From: CAZUZS01 sp964624795
GTDB taxonomy: Bacteria; Calditrichota; Calditrichia; RBG-13-44-9
DNA length: 47,007 bases
Direction: 5' to 3'
Assembly: GCA_964624795.1 (NCBI GenBank)
Contig: CAZUZS010000034.1
Span: 1-47,007 of the forward strand
Shown piece by piece: positions 17,152 to 26,075 of the stretch. Within the stretch, counting starts at the first letter, position 1, and the number at the start of each line of letters is the position of its first letter. The translations under genes were made by a program, and so were the position numbers. Below the pieces are notes generated by a model. It did not search any database and was not told the origin of the DNA. It was given only the letters and a program-made list of their open reading frames with translations.

Positions 17152-19656
17152 ATGGAAAAGACAGATCAAATTCAAATAAATATCGGGAATGATGGGGAAA
17201 AGAAAGATGCGGCGAACGGCGCCCGGATCGAGCTCCCTGTCGAAGGCATGAGCTGTGCCTCGTGCGCAATCACGGTTGAGAAAGCCCTGAAGGACGTTCC
17301 CGGCGTCAAAATCGCAACGGTGAATTATGCCAATCACAAGGCTTCGGTGGAATTTGATGCCGGAGCAGCGACATCGACGGACCTGGTGGAGGCGGTAAAG
17401 TCTGCGGGATACGGCGTAAGCGAGCTACATACCCGCCTGGGGATCCGCGGCATGAGCTGTGCCTCGTGCGTAAGCCGGGTGGAAAAGGCGTTGAAATCGA
17501 TGCCGGGCGTGGTGGAGGCTAACGTCAATCTTGGGCTGGAAGAAGCAAATGTGGCTTACATTCCGCAGATGGTCAATATTGAGGAGATGCAGAAAGCGGT
17601 GGCGGACATCGGCTACCGGGCTACCCCACTGGAAGAGGAGCGGCTGGAGGACGTGGAAAAGGAACAGCGTGAAGCGGCTTATAAGACATTAAAACGGAAG
17701 TTCATCGTCTCGCTCCTGTTTGCTGTGCCGGTGCTGCTGATTTCCCTGACTGATATGCTGCCGTTTCTCGATGCTCTGCCGCATCAATTGCGGTGGATAC
17801 TTCTGTTTGTGTTGACGACGCCGGTGCTGGCGTATTCCGGTGCACATTTTTTTTCCGGTGCCTGGAAATCGTTCAGGCATCATGCGGCGGATATGAACAC
17901 CCTGATTGCGGTCGGCACCGGTTCGGCATATCTTTACTCTACCGCTGCCACTTTTCTTCCGTTTCTTTTTCCCGCAGGATTGAGACACATATATTTTGAC
18001 ACCGCCGCGGTAATTATCTCGCTGATCCTGATGGGCCGTCTGTTGGAAGCCCGAGCAAAGGGTAAAACTTCTGACGCCATCCGTCGGCTCATCGGTTTGC
18101 AGCCCAAGACCGCCCGCGTGATTCGCAATGATGAAGAAGCCGACGTTCCGATAAAAGATGTGCAGTTGGGCGATTTGATCCTGGTAAGGCCGGGGGAAAA
18201 GATCCCGGTGGATGGCATTATTCAGGAGGGCCGCTCTGCGGTGGATGAATCCATGATTACCGGCGAATCGATGCCTGCCGAGAAATCCGCCGGAGACGAG
18301 GTTATTGGGGCAACCTTGAACAAAACCGGAAGTTTTAAATTTTACGCGACCCGGGTCGGCAAAAATACAATGCTGGCGCAGATCGTGAAGCTGGTGCAGG
18401 ACGCGCAGGGAAGCAAGGCCCCAATCCAGAGGCTTGCCGATGTCATCGCCGGCTATTTTGTCCCAATCGTGATGGTGATTGCTATTTTAACATTTGTCAC
18501 CTGGTACGATTTTGGCCCGGCTCCACACCTGATATTCGCGCTGATCACTTTCGTCACGGTGTTGATTATCGCCTGCCCATGCGCGCTGGGATTGGCCACG
18601 CCAACTTCAATTATGGTGGGGACCGGCAAGGGTGCAGAGCTTGGGATTTTGATTAAAAATGCCGAAGCACTCGAAACAGCTCACAAACTCACCGCGATTG
18701 TATTAGACAAGACCGGCACGGTTAGCATCGGGGAGCCGCAAGTCACCGATATAATTCCTCTGAATGGAATGAACGAGGCGGAACTGCTGCGAGTGTCGGC
18801 AACGCTGGAGAAGGGATCGGAGCATCCTTTGGGCGAGGCAATTGTAAAGCGCGCCAAAGAAGGCGGATTGCAGTTGGGCAACGCTGACGGTTTCGAGGCA
18901 ATTCCCGGAAAAGGAGTTTCGGGCACGATGGACGGACATGCAATATTGCTGGGAAATCAAAAACTAATTCGGCAATATGAGGTTGCCACGGATGGACTGC
19001 CGGCGAAAATTGAAGAACTGGCGATCGCCGGAAAGACGCCGGTGTTTGTTGCAGTTGACGGAAAATTGAGCGGTATCATCGCGATAGCGGACCCCATCAA
19101 ACCGGACTCTGCCGATGCTGTTGCGAGCCTCAAACATGAGGGACTAAAAGTGTTTATGATTACCGGAGATCACCGGCAAACAGCGGAAGCCATAGCCAGG
19201 CAGGTCGGCGTGGACGAAGTTTATGCCGAGGTATTGCCGGAACAAAAATCGGAATATGTGAAAAAATTGCAGTCGCAAGGACACATTGTCGGGATGGTCG
19301 GCGATGGAATCAATGATGCCCCGGCACTGGCGCAGGCGGATGTGGGCATTGCAATCGGCACCGGAACGGACATCGCCATGGAAGCAAGCGACATTACGCT
19401 CATCCAGGGAAAACTGTCGAGCGTGCCGGAAGCCATCCGATTGAGTCATGCCACTATGCGGAATATCAAGCAAAACCTGTTGGGATCGTTCTTTTATAAC
19501 AGCCTGGGAATTCCTGTTGCCGCCGGGGTATTGTACCCGGTATTCGGAATTCTGCTCAGTCCCATTATCGCATCGGCGGCAATGGCAGCCAGCAGCGTTA
19601 CGGTGGTTTCCAACGCGCTTCGCCTGCGGCGATTCAAACCATCGGTTTCGAAATAA
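17152..19656 (+). CDS. copA: Copper-translocating P1B-type ATPase
   Basis: In this 834-residue protein, two N-terminal heavy-metal-associated domains each carry GMSCASC (cysteines 35/38 and 103/106). Eight membrane segments surround the metal-site CPC in ACPCALG (about 474-476). Other P-type motifs are TGES in the actuator, phosphorylated D519 in DKTGT, SEHPLG in the nucleotide-binding domain, and GDGINDAPALAQADVG. The CPC motif and paired HMA domains indicate Cu+ export from the cytoplasm. The usual TLT after DKTG is TVS here, a mild change. No copper regulator is adjacent. A 33-codon membrane peptide follows 42 bases later. Confidence 0.95.
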   Translation: MEKTDQIQINIGNDGEKKDAANGARIELPVEGMSCASCAITVEKALKDVPGVKIATVNYANHKASVEFDAGAATSTDLVEAVKSAGYGVSELHTRLGIRGMSCASCVSRVEKALKSMPGVVEANVNLGLEEANVAYIPQMVNIEEMQKAVADIGYRATPLEEERLEDVEKEQREAAYKTLKRKFIVSLLFAVPVLLISLTDMLPFLDALPHQLRWILLFVLTTPVLAYSGAHFFSGAWKSFRHHAADMNTLIAVGTGSAYLYSTAATFLPFLFPAGLRHIYFDTAAVIISLILMGRLLEARAKGKTSDAIRRLIGLQPKTARVIRNDEEADVPIKDVQLGDLILVRPGEKIPVDGIIQEGRSAVDESMITGESMPAEKSAGDEVIGATLNKTGSFKFYATRVGKNTMLAQIVKLVQDAQGSKAPIQRLADVIAGYFVPIVMVIAILTFVTWYDFGPAPHLIFALITFVTVLIIACPCALGLATPTSIMVGTGKGAELGILIKNAEALETAHKLTAIVLDKTGTVSIGEPQVTDIIPLNGMNEAELLRVSATLEKGSEHPLGEAIVKRAKEGGLQLGNADGFEAIPGKGVSGTMDGHAILLGNQKLIRQYEVATDGLPAKIEELAIAGKTPVFVAVDGKLSGIIAIADPIKPDSADAVASLKHEGLKVFMITGDHRQTAEAIARQVGVDEVYAEVLPEQKSEYVKKLQSQGHIVGMVGDGINDAPALAQADVGIAIGTGTDIAMEASDITLIQGKLSSVPEAIRLSHATMRNIKQNLLGSFFYNSLGIPVAAGVLYPVFGILLSPIIASAAMAASSVTVVSNALRLRRFKPSVSK

Positions 19657-19698
19657 ATTTTAAAAGGCCCGATTGAACGTAATCTGGGAGGATTTTGA

Positions 19699-19800
19699 GT
19701 GGATAGTAGACAAATCATTGTAACAATTAGCGGAATCTTGCTGGCGGCCTGGGTCGTCTGGTACTTTTTCTTTTCCACCGGCAAAAAGAAAAGCGGTTGA
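19699..19800 (+). CDS. 33-residue single-span membrane peptide after copA
   Basis: A GTG start at 19699 is preceded by GGGAGGA with seven bases of spacing, one of the strongest ribosome sites in the window. The peptide begins MDSRQIIVTIS, runs through one hydrophobic segment (about residues 6-26, rich in I, L, W, V, F) and ends STGKKKSG, so the basic tail is probably cytoplasmic. The sequence resembles the N-terminal anchor of small cupredoxin-domain proteins that often follow copper ATPases, but two stop codons (TGATGA) end it before any cupredoxin domain. It could be a genuine small partner of CopA or the stub of a broken gene. Being in operon position supports a copper role, by inference. 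Confidence 0.6.
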   Translation: MDSRQIIVTISGILLAAWVVWYFFFSTGKKKSG

Positions 19801-19993
19801 TGACCACTGCCTGATAAGGGTGCTTTTATGACCGCTTTTCATCAGCATTTTCATTACCAAATTCAATACCGGCTCAAGCCGTAATCATTCACCGATTCGT
19901 CTTTAAAAATCCTCCGGTTTTCCCTGCTGCCCGGGTGTTTTCAGCAGTCATAATTACCTTGATTCACCCGCCTTGCGACCATAAATTTTTGCC

Positions 19994-21187
19994 GTGAAAA
20001 CAAAATATCCATATAATATTCTGGTTGTCGACGACGAAAGAATCAACCTGGAATCGCTTCAGCGGAGCTTTCACGGGGATTACCGCATATTTGCCACGAC
20101 CTCTCCTCTCGAAGCCCTGGAGATCTTCAAAACAAACGATATTCACCTGATTATTGCTGACCAGCGAATGCCCGAAATGACCGGCGTCGAGCTGCTGGAA
20201 AAAATAAAAGAAATTTCGCCGTACCCCATTCGAATTGTACTCAGCGCCTATACCGATATCGACTACCTGATCAATGCCATCAATCGAGGCGAGGTTTACC
20301 GCTACATTACCAAACCGTGGGAACCCCACGATCTGAAGATCGCAGTCAGGAATGCGCTGGAGTATTATCAGGCGATGATGGATCGCTTAGCGCTGACTGC
20401 GAAGCTTGCCGAAAAAAACAAGCAATTGGATAGCAGAAACAAATCTCTACAAGATGTCCTCCGCAAACTGAAGGCGGCGCAGGGTAAACTTGTGGAGATG
20501 GAAAGACTTTCGATTATTGGTAAAATGGCCGGAATGATAATTCACGACCTGAAGCAGCCACTGGACATTATCCGTTCTGCGGCAGAAACCATGGCGCACA
20601 TGGAACTGGAGACTGATGAGCGCCTGGAGCTGGCTTCCATGATTAAAAGCGAGGTGGAACGTTTTCTGGAAATGATCCAGGAATTGCTCGATTTCAGCAA
20701 GGGTTCGGTTACGCTCAACCCGGAACTAATCTTGTTATCCGATTTCTGGCATCTCGTTCAGACGCGGTTTAGGAATTTTCTTACGAATTCGGATATCGAA
20801 GTCTGGTTTTATCTTGATGATGGGGAAGCATATATCCGGATCGACCGCTATTATTTTCAACGGGCATTGTTGAACCTGCTGAGAAATTCGCTCGAGGCGT
20901 TAAAAGTGTCTGAAGGGGGCGTAAAACCAACCATTGAATTGCGGGCAAAGGTCACGGACCGCAAAGTGATTTTTGAGGTCGAAGATAACGGAGCGGGGAT
21001 ACCGGCAGACATTCAGGAAAACCTGTTTACACCATTTGTATCCAGCAAAAAGAATTTTGGGATCGGGCTGGGGCTTACCATTGTCAAGCATATCGTGGAT
21101 CAACACCAGGGAGAGATCAGTTTCAGCACCACCCGCGGTGGTGGGAGCATCTTTACGATTTCACTTATCCGCGCTTTCCCTGCTTAA
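19994..21187 (+). CDS. Response regulator/histidine kinase hybrid
   Basis: The 397-residue soluble protein starts on GTG. Residues 1-125 are a receiver of the RpfG/HD-GYP-associated type with DDE at 13-15, phospho-acceptor D56 in IIADQRMPEMTG and YITKPWE. A coiled-coil linker (about 130-170) leads to a HisKA domain with H184 in MIIHDLKQP and a HATPase with NSLEAL (N box), DNGAGIP (G1) and GIGLGLTIVKHIV (G2). There is no membrane segment, so signals must arrive through the receiver or a partner protein. It has no adjacent response regulator gene. It is convergent with the S41 protease gene. The ribosome site is poor. Confidence 0.88.
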   Translation: MKTKYPYNILVVDDERINLESLQRSFHGDYRIFATTSPLEALEIFKTNDIHLIIADQRMPEMTGVELLEKIKEISPYPIRIVLSAYTDIDYLINAINRGEVYRYITKPWEPHDLKIAVRNALEYYQAMMDRLALTAKLAEKNKQLDSRNKSLQDVLRKLKAAQGKLVEMERLSIIGKMAGMIIHDLKQPLDIIRSAAETMAHMELETDERLELASMIKSEVERFLEMIQELLDFSKGSVTLNPELILLSDFWHLVQTRFRNFLTNSDIEVWFYLDDGEAYIRIDRYYFQRALLNLLRNSLEALKVSEGGVKPTIELRAKVTDRKVIFEVEDNGAGIPADIQENLFTPFVSSKKNFGIGLGLTIVKHIVDQHQGEISFSTTRGGGSIFTISLIRAFPA

Positions 21188-21208
21188 TGCAGAACAACCA
21201 AAAATAAA

Positions 21209-21243
21209 ACGGGGGATTCGATTTCCGAATCCCCCGCCGTTTA
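21209..21243. terminator. Bidirectional terminator between convergent genes
   Basis: A perfect 10-base stem GGGGGATTCG / CGAATCCCCC with a 5-base loop (21211-21235) sits between the histidine kinase stop and the S41 protease stop. AAAA precedes it and GTTTAAAA follows, so it can serve both strands. Confidence 0.8.
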
Positions 21244-21264
21244 AAAGAAAAATTACCCCCAAAT

Positions 21265-22950
21265 TTAGTTTTTTATCGCCAATATCTTTTTGTACTCCTG
21301 CTGTGCCTGAAGTGTCTGCAAAGCGGTCTTCAGATCTTTGTCGTAGCGCAAAGTTGCGGCTATTCGGGCAGAAGGGCCGCCAAGCTTTTCAGAAAATTCA
21401 GCGTCCAAAGATTCCCGAATTTTTTCACTGTTTCGATCGAATTCCTGCAACTTTTCTTTGTCCAGTTTCTGAATGGCAACCGTGACCAGATCGGATACGT
21501 CCGCACTGTACTGCTGTTCTTTGGCGGTTTGGAGGAAATCCTTTAATTCGGATTCTCCCTCGATTTCAAAATCGAGATTCTTGTTTTTCAGATATTCCCG
21601 GAATTGGCTCATAATCTGATCTGTCACCGCAAATCCATCATTGGATTCCAACTCGGGATGCTGCGACAAATAGTCAATCGTAAATCCGAAGAAATAACCT
21701 TTGGCCCACAGCGTCAGTAAATATTGATCCATTTTTTCGGCTTCAACTTCCACATCCGGCTTGATACCGCCGCCGCCGTGAACAATCCGGCCATTCTTGG
21801 TATAGTAGTTTTTATGATTATTATAATCAGTGCTGTCGCTCATGTCGACAAATACATCGCGATTCTTTTTATAATCCTCCTTTTGAATGCATCGCCCGGA
21901 CGGAACATAGTATTTGGCGGTGGTGATCTTTAAATAGGCGTCATCAATTTTATCAACCGGGTACACCTGCTGAACAAGGCCTTTCCCGAATGTGGGGGAA
22001 CCGATAATCACGCCGCGGTCGAGATCCTGAATTGCTCCTGCGACAATTTCCGAAGCGCTGGCACTTCCGCCATCCACCAGCACTACCAAAGGAACATCGG
22101 GGAGCATGGGATTTTCGGTAGTTGTAAATTTAACTTCGCGTTCGTGAAAACCGCGGGTTTGAACGATCATCTCGCCTTTGGGAATAAAAATATTTGCGAC
22201 TTCCACAGCAGAAGCCAAAAGACCGCCGGGATTGCCGCGCAGGTCCAGAATGACCCTTTCAATCGTTCCACGCTTTTGAAGGTCGCGGACAGCTTCTTTT
22301 AACTCAGAACCTGCTTTATCTGAAAAACTCGTCAACCGGAAAAATGCTGTACCGGGACTGACAAAATCGGCATAAGAGACATCCTTGAGAATAATTTCCT
22401 CGCGGGTGAGCTTTAGGCTGATCGGTTCGTCCATGCCGGGGCGTTTGATCTCCAGGGTTACGCTGGTCCCGACAGTTCCCCGCAGCTTTCCTGAGGCATC
22501 ATCCAGGCTCATCTCATCGGTCGATTCACCATCTATCTTTAGGATGATATCGCCGGCGCGAATCCCGGCTTTCTGTGCGGGCGTGTTGTCAATTGGCGAA
22601 ATAACCGTAATGTCGCCCTCACGTTTGCCTATCTCCATTCCCAGCCCGCCGTATTTGCCTTTTGTTATTATCTCCAGGCGTTCGCTGCCCTTTTGTTCAA
22701 AAAACACTGTGTAGGGATCTAATTCCTTCACGATCCCATCGATAGCCGATTTGCTTAATCCTTCCGGATCGACCTCATCCACATAATTGCGTGAAATGGT
22801 TTCGTAAACCTGCTTCAGGTAGAACAATCCCTTATCTGTTTTGAAATAAAGCTGCTCGTTACCAGCGAAACTATTATTTAGAAACCAAACTGAAGCGAAA
22901 ATCAGCAAAGTTAAGACAGCTAATTGCGGCCAGCCATTTTTGCGAAACAT
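21265..22950 (-). CDS. S41 family C-terminal processing peptidase (CtpA-like)
   Basis: The protein is 561 residues when started at ATG 22950, which has GGAGG seven bases upstream. An upstream in-frame start would add 14 residues and bury the signal. MFRKNGWPQLAVLTLLIFASVW is a signal anchor, so the enzyme acts in the periplasm. A PDZ domain (YGGLGMEIG to GDIILKIDG, about 95-150) precedes the S41 core, with nucleophile serine in GGSASASEIVAG and general-base lysine in TFGKGLVQ. The C-terminal 150 residues are helical and probably pack against the core. CtpA enzymes trim C-termini of periplasmic or envelope proteins. It stands alone, convergent with the histidine kinase. Confidence 0.93.
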   Translation of the reverse strand: MFRKNGWPQLAVLTLLIFASVWFLNNSFAGNEQLYFKTDKGLFYLKQVYETISRNYVDEVDPEGLSKSAIDGIVKELDPYTVFFEQKGSERLEIITKGKYGGLGMEIGKREGDITVISPIDNTPAQKAGIRAGDIILKIDGESTDEMSLDDASGKLRGTVGTSVTLEIKRPGMDEPISLKLTREEIILKDVSYADFVSPGTAFFRLTSFSDKAGSELKEAVRDLQKRGTIERVILDLRGNPGGLLASAVEVANIFIPKGEMIVQTRGFHEREVKFTTTENPMLPDVPLVVLVDGGSASASEIVAGAIQDLDRGVIIGSPTFGKGLVQQVYPVDKIDDAYLKITTAKYYVPSGRCIQKEDYKKNRDVFVDMSDSTDYNNHKNYYTKNGRIVHGGGGIKPDVEVEAEKMDQYLLTLWAKGYFFGFTIDYLSQHPELESNDGFAVTDQIMSQFREYLKNKNLDFEIEGESELKDFLQTAKEQQYSADVSDLVTVAIQKLDKEKLQEFDRNSEKIRESLDAEFSEKLGGPSARIAATLRYDKDLKTALQTLQAQQEYKKILAIKN

Positions 22951-23411
22951 ATAAATCCTCCGATTCTTGACGATATAAACATATAAAAGCAAATTCTATT
23001 AAAAAGTTTCTTTGACGCAAAGAATATATCTACTCCAAGAAGTAAGGACAACAAATTTCAAGATTGATCATGATAACCGTGACTTACCTCTTTTGGGGTG
23101 AGATTTTCTGCAATTTGAATGTGCCTATTATTCCTAAAACCGGCACCACCCACTGGAAATGTAAGGGGATTGGCAAGGTATGTTGTTGGTCCCGAAAAGA
23201 TCTTAGGACTGCAACTTTAAATATGAGAATGATGGTCAATCCTTATTTCCCCCTTTTCCAATTGTGCACCAGGTAAAGTTCTGCCCCCATTCGCAACACT
23301 AAACGTGGCTACCAATATACCTCCATCCGGTGGCCCGGGATCGTGTTCCAGGGCAAATATTTTTAATCCGGTTTCGAGGAAATTGCTTTTGGAAGGGTGG
23401 GAAATATCAAA
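22951..23411. other. Intergenic region upstream of the S41 protease gene
   Basis: About 460 bases without a convincing gene. Small open frames here have no ribosome site or protein-like sequence. It must contain the promoter of the S41 protease (minus strand). Confidence 0.5.
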
Positions 23412-23440
23412 GAAAAGGCCGGCGTCGTGCCGGCCTTTTC
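23412..23440 (-). terminator. Terminator after the DUF1579 gene
   Basis: A perfect 12-base inverted repeat GAAAAGGCCGGC / GCCGGCCTTTTC with a 5-base loop lies nine bases beyond the stop. On the minus strand it ends in TTTTCTTT. Confidence 0.85.
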
Positions 23441-23448
23441 CAGGTACT

Positions 23449-24069
23449 TTATTTCTTGCGGGTCATCATAGAAGTGCCTTCGAATTCTATTCCTGAGGTA
23501 TCTTTCCCTTTTATTGTAATCTTCATCTTGTCCGGTCCCAATTTCTCTGTCGTCCGGCTCATAGTACCCATTGCCGGACTGGTCCAGGTCATCATGCTCT
23601 TGGCAGCCTCTACTGTCCCGGTGCCTTTGGAAACATCACGGTAGGAATCGAACCAGTAGCCCATGAGCTCGCCGCTCTTCGGATTCAGGGTGATGACGCC
23701 CATTCCCATGTATGGTTTCTGCATCATTTCATTAATCTGCTCGTCAGTCATGTGCATCTGCTCCTTCATGGATTTCATGGCCTCGTCTTTCACCTCCGTG
23801 TTTTTCCCCTTGTAATGCATCAGGAGGAACTGCCCGTCCAATCCTTTTTCTATTTTCATCCAATCTTCCGATTTCCCCATGTTGGTCTCGGTGGTTCCTT
23901 CCCATTCCCCGACAAGCCAGTTCAGCATGGCATTATTAAGGGGCTGCGGGGGCATCATCTCCATTGGCTCGGTCGACATCTTGTCTTTCCCCACTTCGGC
24001 TTCTTGAGGAAACGCCGAAAGCGAGAGCAATAACATAATAGAAACTGCCAGCAACAATTTATAATACAT
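23449..24069 (-). CDS. Secreted DUF1579 family protein, methionine-rich
   Basis: The 206-residue protein begins with a signal peptide (MYYKLLLAVSIMLLLSLSAFPQ) likely cleaved after AFP or AFPQ. The DUF1579 core has WLVGEWEGTTE near residue 51 and ends with strands such as TIKGKDTSGIEFEGTSMMTRK. DUF1579 is a lipocalin-like beta-barrel family of unsettled function. Methionines are very frequent (for example MSTEPMEMMPP, MKSMKEQMHMTDEQINEMMQKPYMGMG), which in periplasmic proteins can bind Cu+ or scavenge oxidants, though this is inference. AGGAGG six bases upstream sets the start. It appears monocistronic with its own terminator. Confidence 0.85.
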   Translation of the reverse strand: MYYKLLLAVSIMLLLSLSAFPQEAEVGKDKMSTEPMEMMPPQPLNNAMLNWLVGEWEGTTETNMGKSEDWMKIEKGLDGQFLLMHYKGKNTEVKDEAMKSMKEQMHMTDEQINEMMQKPYMGMGVITLNPKSGELMGYWFDSYRDVSKGTGTVEAAKSMMTWTSPAMGTMSRTTEKLGPDKMKITIKGKDTSGIEFEGTSMMTRKK

Positions 24070-24571
24070 GACCGCCTCCTTTTATTATTGGTTTAGAATT
24101 TACTTCTGAAAGTTTAAGGCCATACAAGACGAAGCATATAACGAAGCGCCGATTTTGCTTAAGTAATTGTCGATGACTCAAGCCGGCTTTATATTTCGTC
24201 AAACTTATTACCACGACACCGGGAAGTCAAGCAAATATGATGAATTTTTTATAATAATACGGCAATATTTGCAGTATATATCGATATGTGGGAAGTATGT
24301 GCAAAAAAAATTATCTCACATTATTCCCGAAGGATTTTCACAATCAGAGAAGTGCAGGTGTTTTGCTATTGAAAAGGATTTCGGACTCCATCTCTCAATT
24401 GACTTATTAATATAAAAAAATAGCTGATGCCAAATTCACCTAATTTGTTAAGACCTGGGCAAGGTGCTTAAAACAGATTGACATCATGAACAGATCATCC
24501 TAATTTAGCCAAAATCAGGGAGATTTAATCAATTGACTATAACAGACGAATAAATCGTAAAGGGGACTGAT
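24070..24571. other. A+T-rich intergenic region
   Basis: About 500 bases between divergent genes, distinctly A+T rich. I see no gene or stable hairpin, only the candidate rsmI promoter noted separately. Confidence 0.5.
24478..24506 (+). promoter_or_regulatory. Candidate sigma-70 promoter for rsmI operon
   Basis: TTGACA at 24478-24483 is followed after exactly 17 bases by TAATTT at 24501-24506. The -35 is perfect and the -10 is weak. It lies about 65 bases before the proposed rsmI start. Confidence 0.35.
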
Positions 24572-24574
24572 ATA
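24559..24574 (+). promoter_or_regulatory. Ribosome site pointing to an ATA start for rsmI
   Basis: AAAGGGG (24559-24565) sits six bases before ATA (24572-24574). The next codons read TNHQTEPGKLYLVSTPIGN, the expected RsmI N-terminus. No ATG, GTG or TTG exists between the in-frame stop at 24551 and this motif. Confidence 0.55.
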
Positions 24575-25294
24575 ACGAATCACCAAACTGAGCCTGGGAA
24601 ACTTTACCTGGTTAGTACCCCCATTGGCAACCTGGAAGATATAACCTTGAGGGCTATTCGCATTCTGAGGGAAGCCGATTTAATTTTAGCAGAAGATACG
24701 CGAACCGCGCAGCGACTTCTCAACCATCTGGGATTCTCCAAGAATATCTCCAGCTATTATTCATATAATGAGGACAAACGGATACCGCAGGTTTTGGATC
24801 GACTCAAGACAGGTGATAGTATTGCGCTGATTTCGGAGGCTGGCACGCCGCTCATTTCCGATCCGGGGCATAAGCTGGTAGTAGCGGCAATAAAGAACGA
24901 AATCGATGTTCACCCCATTCCGGGCCCGTCTGCTATTCTCGCGGCGCTGGTTGCTTCCGGCTTTCCAACAGACCGTTTTGTGTTCGAGGGATTTTTGCCT
25001 CGCAAGAAAGGGAGACAAACCCGTCTGGAATTCCTGTCGAACGAGCCGGGAACTATTATTATTTACGAATCAGCGGTCCGGATTCAAAAAACTGTAGAAG
25101 ATATTGTAAAAAAATTGGGAAATCGTTATATTGTGCTCGCCCGTGAGGTTACCAAAAAATTTGAGGAATTTATTCGGGGCCATGCGCAGGATGTTTTAGT
25201 TGAATTAGGCTCACGGAAGTTGAAAGGCGAAATTGTGCTTCTGGTAGCCGGGTTAAAATATCAGCCTAACCTTTATGTAAAGGACGAAAATTGA
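24572..25294 (+). CDS. rsmI: 16S rRNA (cytidine(1402)-2'-O)-methyltransferase RsmI
   Basis: The protein is 240 residues if started at ATA 24572. It is a tetrapyrrole-methylase-fold enzyme that methylates the 2'-O of C1402 in 16S rRNA. Family motifs: LYLVSTPIGNLEDIT at the N-terminus, AEDTR, ALISEAGTPLISDPG, PIPGPSAI and FEGFLPRKKG. The first standard start codon, TTG at 24647, would remove the conserved first motif, so the real start must be upstream, where only ATA (or ACG) has a suitable ribosome site. This is a rare start codon, a point mutation or a sequence error. The CDP-alcohol phosphatidyltransferase gene begins three bases after its stop. Confidence 0.9.
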   Translation: MTNHQTEPGKLYLVSTPIGNLEDITLRAIRILREADLILAEDTRTAQRLLNHLGFSKNISSYYSYNEDKRIPQVLDRLKTGDSIALISEAGTPLISDPGHKLVVAAIKNEIDVHPIPGPSAILAALVASGFPTDRFVFEGFLPRKKGRQTRLEFLSNEPGTIIIYESAVRIQKTVEDIVKKLGNRYIVLAREVTKKFEEFIRGHAQDVLVELGSRKLKGEIVLLVAGLKYQPNLYVKDEN

Positions 25295-25297
25295 CAC

Positions 25298-25942
25298 ATG
25301 GATAAAAAAGAATTTTCGGTACTACCCCAGTCCATACAGCGCTGGTTCATCAATATTATCGATCCCTTCATCGAGCTCATTGTTCGCTTTAATGTTCACC
25401 CCAATCACTTCACCATCCTGGGTTTGTTTATCTCTTTCATCGGCGCCATTTTTTATGCCAAACACGACATTCGGTTGGGCGGTCTCTTTATTCTTTTGGG
25501 CGGATTGTCAGACATTATCGATGGAAAGGTAGCTCGAAAAACCGGCCTTTCTTCAAAATTCGGTGCACTTTTGGATTCCAGCCTGGATCGCTATTCCGAG
25601 GTTTTTATGTTTTTGGGAACGGCAATATTCTTCGTTGAGAGTGATCATCCCTTGACCAGCATCATGATATTTCTGGCACTCGGCGGTTCGATGATGGTAA
25701 GTTATGTTCGCGCTCGTGCAGAAGGTTTGGGCTACGATTGTAAGGTGGGCATCATGCAGCGCCCGGAACGAATTGTGTATGTTGGCTTTGCTTCTCTGAT
25801 TCACCCCTTTGCTTTGGAAGTGGTAATCTGGATGATCGCGATCCTCGCCAATTTTACAGCATTTCAAAGAATGTATCATGTTTGGGTGCTGGAGAAAAAA
25901 GAAAAGAAGGCGGCCGCACAGCAGGAGAACATCGAGGCATAA
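25298..25942 (+). CDS. CDP-alcohol phosphatidyltransferase, probably phosphatidylinositol-phosphate synthase
   Basis: This 214-residue membrane protein carries the full family signature: D72, D75, G76, A79, R80, G89, D93 and D97, spaced as in D-x2-D-G-x2-A-R-x8-G-x3-D-x3-D. The aspartates bind two metals and position CDP-diacylglycerol. Hydrophobic helices flank the motif, and the C-terminus is lysine-rich and cytoplasmic. The alcohol acceptor cannot be read directly. Because inositol-3-phosphate synthase lies next downstream (133 bases), inositol phosphate is the likely acceptor, giving phosphatidylinositol phosphate as in actinobacteria and some Bacteroidota. PgsA-type glycerophosphate transfer is the alternative. 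Confidence 0.85.
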   Translation: MDKKEFSVLPQSIQRWFINIIDPFIELIVRFNVHPNHFTILGLFISFIGAIFYAKHDIRLGGLFILLGGLSDIIDGKVARKTGLSSKFGALLDSSLDRYSEVFMFLGTAIFFVESDHPLTSIMIFLALGGSMMVSYVRARAEGLGYDCKVGIMQRPERIVYVGFASLIHPFALEVVIWMIAILANFTAFQRMYHVWVLEKKEKKAAAQQENIEA

Positions 25943-26075
25943 AAATCTTCCTTTCGATTCTTCAAATTGCCATTCCATTATGAGCGGTGAAGAGATGAGT
26001 AAGTGGTTTGTGCAAATATTCTAAATTAAGTGATTCTTGCATCAAAATAATTTTAAAATTCAGAAGGAGAAAATT

